Assembly (NCBI GenBank): GCA_900618425.1
Contig: UZAN01054317.1
Coordinates: 3,773 to 15,622 of the forward strand
Direction of reading: 5' to 3'
Source of the DNA: Echinostoma caproni
Taxonomy: Eukaryota > Platyhelminthes > Trematoda > Plagiorchiida > Echinostomatidae
Length of the DNA stretch: 11,850 bases
Shown here: positions 7,073-11,850 of the stretch, piece by piece
How the letters are laid out: every line of letters begins with the position of its first letter
Numbering within the stretch: position 1 is the first letter of the stretch
The notes under the pieces: model-generated
Seen by the model: only the letters and a program-made list of their open reading frames with translations
Told to the model about the DNA's origin: nothing
The model's database searches: none
Made by a program: the position numbers and the translations under genes

Positions 7073-8187
7073 AAATCAATTATCCCACACCACTACTCAC
7101 AAGTAATTGTGAGTCAAATGTGAAATGTCTGTTCGTCTTTCGGTGTAAAATCAGTTCAACCAATCAGATATTCGATTTGGGTAAAAAACAACCACTGATA
7201 TGCTGGACTAAGCTCACCTGAATCCGTTCAAATGGCTGTATTGGTTAATGCGCTCCAACACGTCAACTGGCCATTGCGGTATGTGCGCAACTTACGGCAT
7301 GGTGTAAGCCAAAGTTCATGTACCACTGCGGCACAACTTCTAAACTGCTTCCACCCCTGGCAATGGTGTGGAAGAGATGCATTCAGATAACTCAGTGTGA
7401 AACGTGGATGTGGTCCACATAAAGCTCAGGCTTCATCCCTGATAGTAAACATCTGGAAAATTCCTACCGTGAAAGTGTACTGCACGACGCCAGGAATACG
7501 AGCACGCGATTGGTAGATGCCTGGATAACCAATGAACTTGTTTTGTACATATTAGTTAAACCGCATAATTTCTTCCAATAAATGAGCCTCTACTCACGTG
7601 ACCTTTTCCTTGCCTCTGGGTTACGTGGATTACCGTCGTGCAAGTGTCATTGTCATTCGGGGCTTACGTTGCATCCGTGATTTCTGATACATGATTCATA
7701 ATTCGCGATCGGTGCGTACTTCAACCACTACAGATTCCTATCTTGAAGATGTACCAAGATTTAAGACGTTCCGACCGGTAACCCTGCCTTTGATGTTGTC
7801 ATCTGGTCAAATGTGATCTCGCTTATCATCTCGTTTGTATGACAGCTGTCGGATCGTTCAAGCGTAGACTTGATGAAACCCTGAAATACCACACATTTCT
7901 AAACCGTAAAAATGCAAAGTAATTTAACACTACAGTATAGGTAATCTGCATATGCGAGAAAATTTGACCTTTAGTCATGCTTTATAACAGAACTGAGTGA
8001 ATTGTGTAAATACTTATGGTGCACGAAGAAGCATGAGCTAATAAGTAATTTTCACATGAAAACTTTGGGTTTTAATCAGGCTTAACAACAGATTGAAATA
8101 AGATAAAGAGAGATTTGAGAACACACGTGTAGAGGCGAACAGTTCTTTTCATTGTCAGAGATTTATCGTCCATAACCTGCAACTCAC
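7073..8187. other. No gene recognised (7073-8187)
   Basis: No open frame of note on either strand and no recognisable RNA gene. A perfect 8-bp hairpin, ACTCACAA/TTGTGAGT with a 4-base loop, sits at 7095-7114 just outside the preceding inverted-repeat unit. AATAAA at 7577-7582 is not preceded by any coding frame. Confidence 0.45.
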
Positions 8188-8267
8188 CTTCAACTAATTG
8201 CTTCAGCTTCTGTGATGCTTTCGACCCAATGGTTCCAATATTCCCTGCTCCAGAAAACCCACGGTTT
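8188..8267 (-). CDS. Candidate internal coding exon, unknown gene
   Basis: On the minus strand a TTTAG acceptor-like end is followed by 80 bases open in the frame reading RNRGFSGAGNIGTIGSK and on to LKQLVEG. It then ends at GAAG/GTGAGT, a near-ideal splice donor. The exon would start in phase 2 and end in phase 1. The composition (Gly-rich then basic and amphipathic) looks like real protein, but I do not recognise the family. The frame stays open on both sides (8332 to 8072), so the exon limits rest only on the splice signals. No partner exon was joined with certainty. Purely inferential; it could be chance. Confidence 0.3.
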
Positions 8268-8557
8268 CTAAAGACTTTCATTTCGTCTTTGAAAGTCCGT
8301 AGTAATCGAAGTAGGTACGGATTATGGATCACATATCATGATCGCACATGGAACACAGAATGTCACTAAGTTTAAATCTCCTGTCACCGTGATGCAGGAA
8401 CAGGGCCCCAGAAGTAGCGGTTCCTTTTGTCGGAGAGAAATCAATAGAATTAAATAATGTGTANCAACCCATCACGGTCCTTGTTCTTCGAGTTACACGG
8501 CTTCTGTTCACACCGCATGGTTGTTGATTGATCGATACCGTTGGCTCATGGCCCGAT

Positions 8558-9310
8558 GTCCGTAAGCTGGAACGCATAGGAGCTTGGCTGGTGTCCTCTC
8601 GGAGGGTTCACTCACCGCAACAATATATCCGTGGATGGAAGAATTCCTAAAAAAAATAGGATATTCTGCGTCAGTGTACGGGAACAAACCTTATCAGTCT
8701 TTCAGGTAATCAGTGGCGTGTCTCAAGGGTCAGTATTATGTCCGCTTCTATTTCTGTTGTTCATAAATGATCTAGCAGAAATCACTAGCTCACCATACTT
8801 CATCTTCACTAATGGTGTTTATGTGGTTGGATCTTGTGGACGAACAGACCTAGAAGATGACATCGCGCATGTGGTCAATTGGTCCCACACAAGAGATCTG
8901 CCACTGTAAATGCTACGAAGAGTCCGTTACTATCAAAAACTCGGGAACCCTTAAAAGCTGCAGGACATTGGGGACAATTCGAAGTAGGTACAGGAACCAA
9001 GTCCAGGGATGTGGGAATCATAATGGCTTTCGATTATTGTTCGTTGGAGTGAAGTTGCAGCTCACACAGCTAGACGCGAACTTTTTCTACTAAGGTCGGC
9101 AGTTTCGTGCAGTAGAGTAGAAGTGTTTATACCTATCCACAAAGCAATTGTAAAGCCTCATCTAGAGTATTGTGTTCAGGCATGGTCGCCTTCCTACAAA
9201 AAAGGACGCACTTTGTCTAAAGAAGATTCAGTGACTAGCAACTCAGGGATGGTTGAAGGCATAAGGGAGAAAAATCATGTAAGGAGAGATCGTTCGATGA
9301 TTAGCTGATC
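8558..9310 (+). pseudogene. LINE reverse transcriptase fragment
   Basis: The coding part of the CR1-like element. The polymerase active-site block, FADD in working relatives, reads FTNG at 8805-8816, so both Asp are gone (codons AAT and GGT). Downstream, the thumb segment ending LEYCVQAWSP is the best-preserved part. After it the sequence decays (KKGRTLSKEDS...) to a TGA at 9306-9308. An N occurs upstream at 8464, outside the recognisable portion. RT of this type makes cDNA on nicked chromosomal DNA in the nucleus; this copy cannot. Confidence 0.85.
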
Positions 9311-9560
9311 TTCGAAGTATCACTTGTATAATCTCTTATCTAATTCACCATGTTTTATATTCCACTAAGGGTTTCCAATTACCCAACTAGTGATAATCAC
9401 TTAGTACCGACAAGATCAATCCGTTCGTTTCATCGCACAGATAAACTGGTCACCTGTATCTCTAATCACATGCATGAAATTGTTACCAGTTGTCTCCTAC
9501 TTTAAACGAATGGGCAACTCACCTGATTTAATCGATTACCATCTGACTGGACTATGAGAA
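8558..9560 (+). mobile_element. CR1-like non-LTR retrotransposon (LINE), 5'-truncated relic
   Basis: This is the 3' portion of the LINE ORF2 polyprotein, coding the second half of the reverse transcriptase. Landmarks on the plus strand: KLERIGAWLVS and QQYIRG at 8558-8630; VISGVSQGSVLCPLLFLLFINDL at 8709-8777 (the GVPQGSVLGPLLF block with Pro changed to Ser); the active-site position at 8805-8816; VNWSHTRDLPL to 8906; a different frame with AAHTARRELFLLRSA from 9057; then VFIPIHKAIVKPHLEYCVQAWSP from 9123. Weaker C-terminal similarity (NHLVPTRSIRSF, near 9395-9435) extends to about 9560. The 5' truncation is typical of LINE insertion. At least three frame changes, several stops and loss of catalytic residues make it inactive. 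The 3' edge is approximate. Confidence 0.87.
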
Positions 9561-10322
9561 TCTTTATTTTATAGCTCTTTGTTAAGTGACAAGTTCGTCG
9601 ATTTCTGAACACCTTTCATCAGGTACTGTTTTAGTGAAGGCGTTTATGGAATGTGATTCGTTGGTCTCACTCTAAGGTGCATTAGTTTATTTTTTTTCGG
9701 TTCTTCGTGACAAAAACAAACAGGCTATGAACGTCAATATCTATCTAATCAACATATTCATGAACCGTAACGAGACAAAACGCGAATTCCACGCCGGTTC
9801 ACCAACTCAGTCAGCCATCCACGGAATGACACTCACTCATTCTCGACACGGTTCCTTTTGGTCAACAATTGACAACACCGAACCGACCGCGCGAGTAGTA
9901 GTAGTAGTAGTGGTAATAGTGCTATGAGGTACTACTCACATTTGTTAGTAGCACGCAAAATAAAGCGATTGGCAGTTTCTTTCAACGGTCAAAAATGAAC
10001 AAGACCACTCACTGATAGTAATTTGTTGTGCTCCAAATGATAACTAAGGACTGCTCCATTCATGATCCATTGGAATTGTGATGATATGTTTGAAATGAGA
10101 TATCTTGTTATATGTAAACCAAATTATCGATATCCTAACTGTAATGTGCAATAAACAACTATCCAGGCACCGCCTTGTGGAATTATGACAATGGCAGTAG
10201 TGTCGATTGAGGAGGAATGGTGAACGCGGTCGGTAGTTTCTTGTCACCATTGATTACATTTCAAGCTCGTATGGATTTTGTGCTCTGCTTCAGTGAACAA
10301 GTGAAAGTGAACATACCATGGA
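9561..10322. other. No gene recognised (9561-10322)
   Basis: AT-rich sequence with short frames only. The 66-codon plus-strand frame at 9727-9927 ends in a valine run that is simply the AGT/GTA microsatellite translated. Nothing else is recognisable. Confidence 0.4.
9894..9910 (+). repeat. (AGT)n microsatellite
   Basis: Between five and six AGT units, followed by a degenerate GGTAATAGT. Confidence 0.85.
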
Positions 10323-10323
10323 A
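10245..10323 (-). other. Possible exon start behind a strong acceptor
   Basis: On the minus strand the tract TTTCTCTTTCACAG (ending at 10324) is a good splice acceptor. One frame after it reads PWYVHFHLFTEAEHK and on to a TGA near 10245. No donor of quality was found except GTATGT only a few bases in. Weak; listed because the acceptor is the best on this strand in the region. Confidence 0.15.
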
Positions 10324-10435
10324 CTGTGAAAGAGAAAATCGGCACAAATAGTTTTTTTCCTACTTTACAACTGGATTCGTAAAATGTGTTTAAATAACTC
10401 AGAATGATCCTTAAAATCGAACCCTATTTGACTTT

Positions 10436-10437
<2 letters not shown>

Positions 10438-10474
<37 letters not shown>
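10438..10474 (+). repeat. (GT)n microsatellite
   Basis: About 18 GT units, directly followed by CGAGAGAGAGAGAA and, at about 10496-10512, a second short GT run. A compound microsatellite, likely length-variable between individuals. Confidence 0.95.
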
Positions 10475-10478
<4 letters not shown>

Positions 10479-10994
10479 AGAGAGAACATGTATAAGTGTG
10501 TGTGTGTGCGTATGTTTATGTATGAGACAGATATTTGGGTTCAGTGAACGAGCAACACATTTGGTACGTTAAAGCGCGGATTGCCATTGATTGCAACTTG
10601 AATTCCTGTAATTTATAAGTAACCGAATCACCCAGATAAATAAATCCCATTTGGTATAATGATGTCGAAGCTCGTTGACGTGTTGGAAATAAATGAAAAT
10701 AAAAAAGAACAACAATTACGATTGTTGTAGAAAATGTGCTCCGGAAGATAGAAAGTGCTATCCGACCCACTTAGGGGGGTTGCCGTTAAAATGTTCTCCA
10801 TAGCTCACCACATAAATGACATGAGTCAGTCATGTGTAGGCTACTATCCACTTATCCAACCTTAATCAACATACTCATCCCACATTGTAAACAAATGACG
10901 AAAACTTTTGTGATTGAATTCTCTACCCCTCTCCCCTGAAAAAGATCATTGATACACAGTTCTAGCCCATTTGAGATGAAACAATGAAACATAC

Positions 10995-11187
10995 CACCAA
11001 GACCTGGAACCAAAGTTCAATTCATTAGCCACTACAGGTTGTTCAAAACTTCGTGTTGAACCCCACAAATCCTCAAGAGTTTGAAAAATATTCGGACTCC
11101 GGATAATACAGACTGGTGTTGTACGTGCTGTCTTCATGCACCACTGTTTTTTCAACTGATAACGGTCAATCCATTTGGACGGGTTCC
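10995..11187 (-). CDS. Candidate internal coding exon, unknown gene
   Basis: The minus strand is open from 11206 to 10946. Within it, TTTTTCATGCAG is a reasonable acceptor (exon begins at 11187) and TTGGTG/GTATGT a good donor (exon ends at 10995), giving 193 bases. The translated part reads NPSKWIDRYQLKKQWCMK, then TPVCIIRSPNIFQTLEDLW and ends NFGSRSWW. It is Trp-rich and looks protein-like rather than random, but I cannot name the family. A possible next exon of 39 bases lies at 10632-10670; in the matching phase it has no stop and would read FDIIIPNGIYLS, followed by GTGATT. It might be part of a host gene that also includes the 8188-8267 candidate, since both are on the minus strand. All of this is inferred from splice signals and composition. 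Confidence 0.33.
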
Positions 11188-11279
11188 CTGCATGAAAAAT
11201 ATGCACCTCAGTTAAACTTCAGAAGGATGAAAAATAATCGGCATGAAAAGTAGCAGTTCATTTGGATGGTTGTTGTATA

Positions 11280-11426
11280 TCCCATCAAACTTTAGCTCCA
11301 ACCCGTAATGTCTCAGTCTTGACCCACAATCCTGTGACCTTGAGCCACATTTCTGTATCCAAAACCGGTAATGCTTTGGTTACAACCCGTAATCTTTTAG
11401 CCTCGATGCAAAAGCTTTAATCTTGC
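11280..11426 (+). repeat. Imperfect 21-bp tandem repeat, seven units
   Basis: Unit starts at 11280, 11301, 11322, 11343, 11364, 11385 and 11406, each 21 bases with no indels. The most conserved part is the start (ACCCGTAAT in units 2 and 6, ACCGGTAAT in unit 5, ACCCACAAT in unit 3), followed by a pyrimidine-rich TTT/CTT stretch and a CTTG/CTCG end. The units have diverged strongly, so the array is old. 21 is a multiple of three, but all frames carry stops. Confidence 0.75.
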
Positions 11427-11517
11427 GGCAGTAGGCGAGTCCGATCAAAACGTATCGGAATTTTCTAAGGTCGACGAATGTTGAAACATTTTTTATGCAC
11501 CAGGACCAAAAGCCCCA

Positions 11518-11850
11518 TGTATCGTTTTCATTGTGAACGGATACCCAGAGGCGTTTGTTCGACGACATATGGAAGCGAAAGCAACCGATGCAAAAGTACA
11601 ATTGGCCAGAAAGAAGGTGTTTGTCAATGTTCACTTCAAGGGAGACAACACATTAGAAATCCTGGAATATCGGTTATCCAAAGCCGTATTTAAAACTCTC
11701 ATCCAGGACTAAGCTATTCAATGTTCAACAACTTAAGGATAAATTGCCTAAACGGCCCCAATCTTTTGTTCTAAATCAGTTCACGTGCACTTGTATTGCT
11801 CGTTATATCGGACACACAACGAGGCGTTCGTTCAAGAGAATATCTGAACA
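11518..11850 (+). mobile_element. Second Penelope-like element, C-terminal part, runs off the window
   Basis: The segment from about 11524 reads VFIVNGYPEAFVRRHMEAK, then HFKGDNTLEILEYRLSKAV to a TAA at 11710-11712. One frame over, from 11714, it continues with LKDKLPKRPQSF and an endonuclease block TCTCIARYIGHTTRRSFKR to the window end. These correspond in order to NGYPE, PFKGD, RRLSNAI, LKDRVPDS and the C-x-C/GIY-YIG region of the upstream PLE. The sequences differ at most positions, so this is another PLE family rather than a recent copy. Here the YIG motif is retained. No RT core lies upstream; 5' truncation or rearrangement put the 21-bp array there instead. A frameshift and stop show it is a pseudogene in this part. 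Confidence 0.82.

Noticed and set aside
7095..7114. Perfect 8-bp hairpin as a terminator
   Set aside because: No bacterial context and no T tract or gene beside it; probably chance or a repeat edge.
9727..9927. 66-codon plus-strand frame ending in a valine run
   Set aside because: The run is the AGT/GTA microsatellite in translation; the rest has no recognisable features.
11000..11100. FQTLEDLW compared with the FDTVEDFW block of eIF4E in the candidate exon
   Set aside because: Flanking cap-binding Trp and KNGG-type motifs are not in the right order; a one-motif match is too weak for a name.
1..11850. CRISPR array, bacterial operon or phage-like system
   Set aside because: No regularly spaced identical repeats, no dense co-directional ORFs and no ribosome binding sites; the content is eukaryotic repeat DNA.

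Overview
The window reads as a repeat-rich, gene-poor stretch of an animal genome assembly. The best guess is a digenean flatworm (trematode). Single N characters lie at 4632, 4959 and 8464, there is no dense coding, and nearly every recognisable protein fragment belongs to a decayed transposable element. The trematode assignment rests on a GIY-YIG-type Penelope-like element (PLE), a CR1-like LINE, and a hammerhead ribozyme coupled to pol III-type boxes as in schistosome Sm-alpha repeats. It is an inference, not a proof.

Layout. 1-1320: no gene seen, one poly-A tract. 1321-1655 (-): remnant of a Tigger/pogo-type DDE transposase with its first catalytic Asp changed to Asn. 1656-2796: no recognisable gene, one unassigned open frame. 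2797-4611 (+): a PLE relic with RT core, thumb/linker and GIY-YIG endonuclease, broken by frameshifts and stops and lacking the Asp residues of both RT catalytic motifs. Inside it, at 3653-3932, sits a palindromic insert flanked by an 8-bp duplication. Its two head-to-head arms each carry a pol III B-box-like motif and a hammerhead ribozyme sequence. The minus-strand ribozyme looks intact in its core; the plus-strand one is damaged.

4612-5549: AT-rich, with one unassigned 111-residue open frame. 5550-6045: GC-richer block, probably old retroelement UTR. 6125-7072: an AT microsatellite, a B-box-like site, and a 322-bp unit with near-perfect 29-bp terminal inverted repeats around a tRNA-like head. 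7073-8187: essentially empty. 8188-8267 (-): a possible internal exon with a strong donor. 8558-9560 (+): 5'-truncated CR1-like LINE with its FADD motif destroyed. 9894-10512: microsatellites. 10995-11187 (-): a second possible host exon. 11280-11426: seven imperfect 21-bp tandem units. 11518-11850 (+): the C-terminal part of a second, diverged PLE that runs off the window.

No complete host gene is supported. The two candidate exons are on the minus strand and could belong to one gene whose introns have filled with transposons, but that is speculative. The most interesting structure is the ribozyme-bearing foldback insert: removing it with one copy of the duplication leaves the PLE reading frame uninterrupted at that point.
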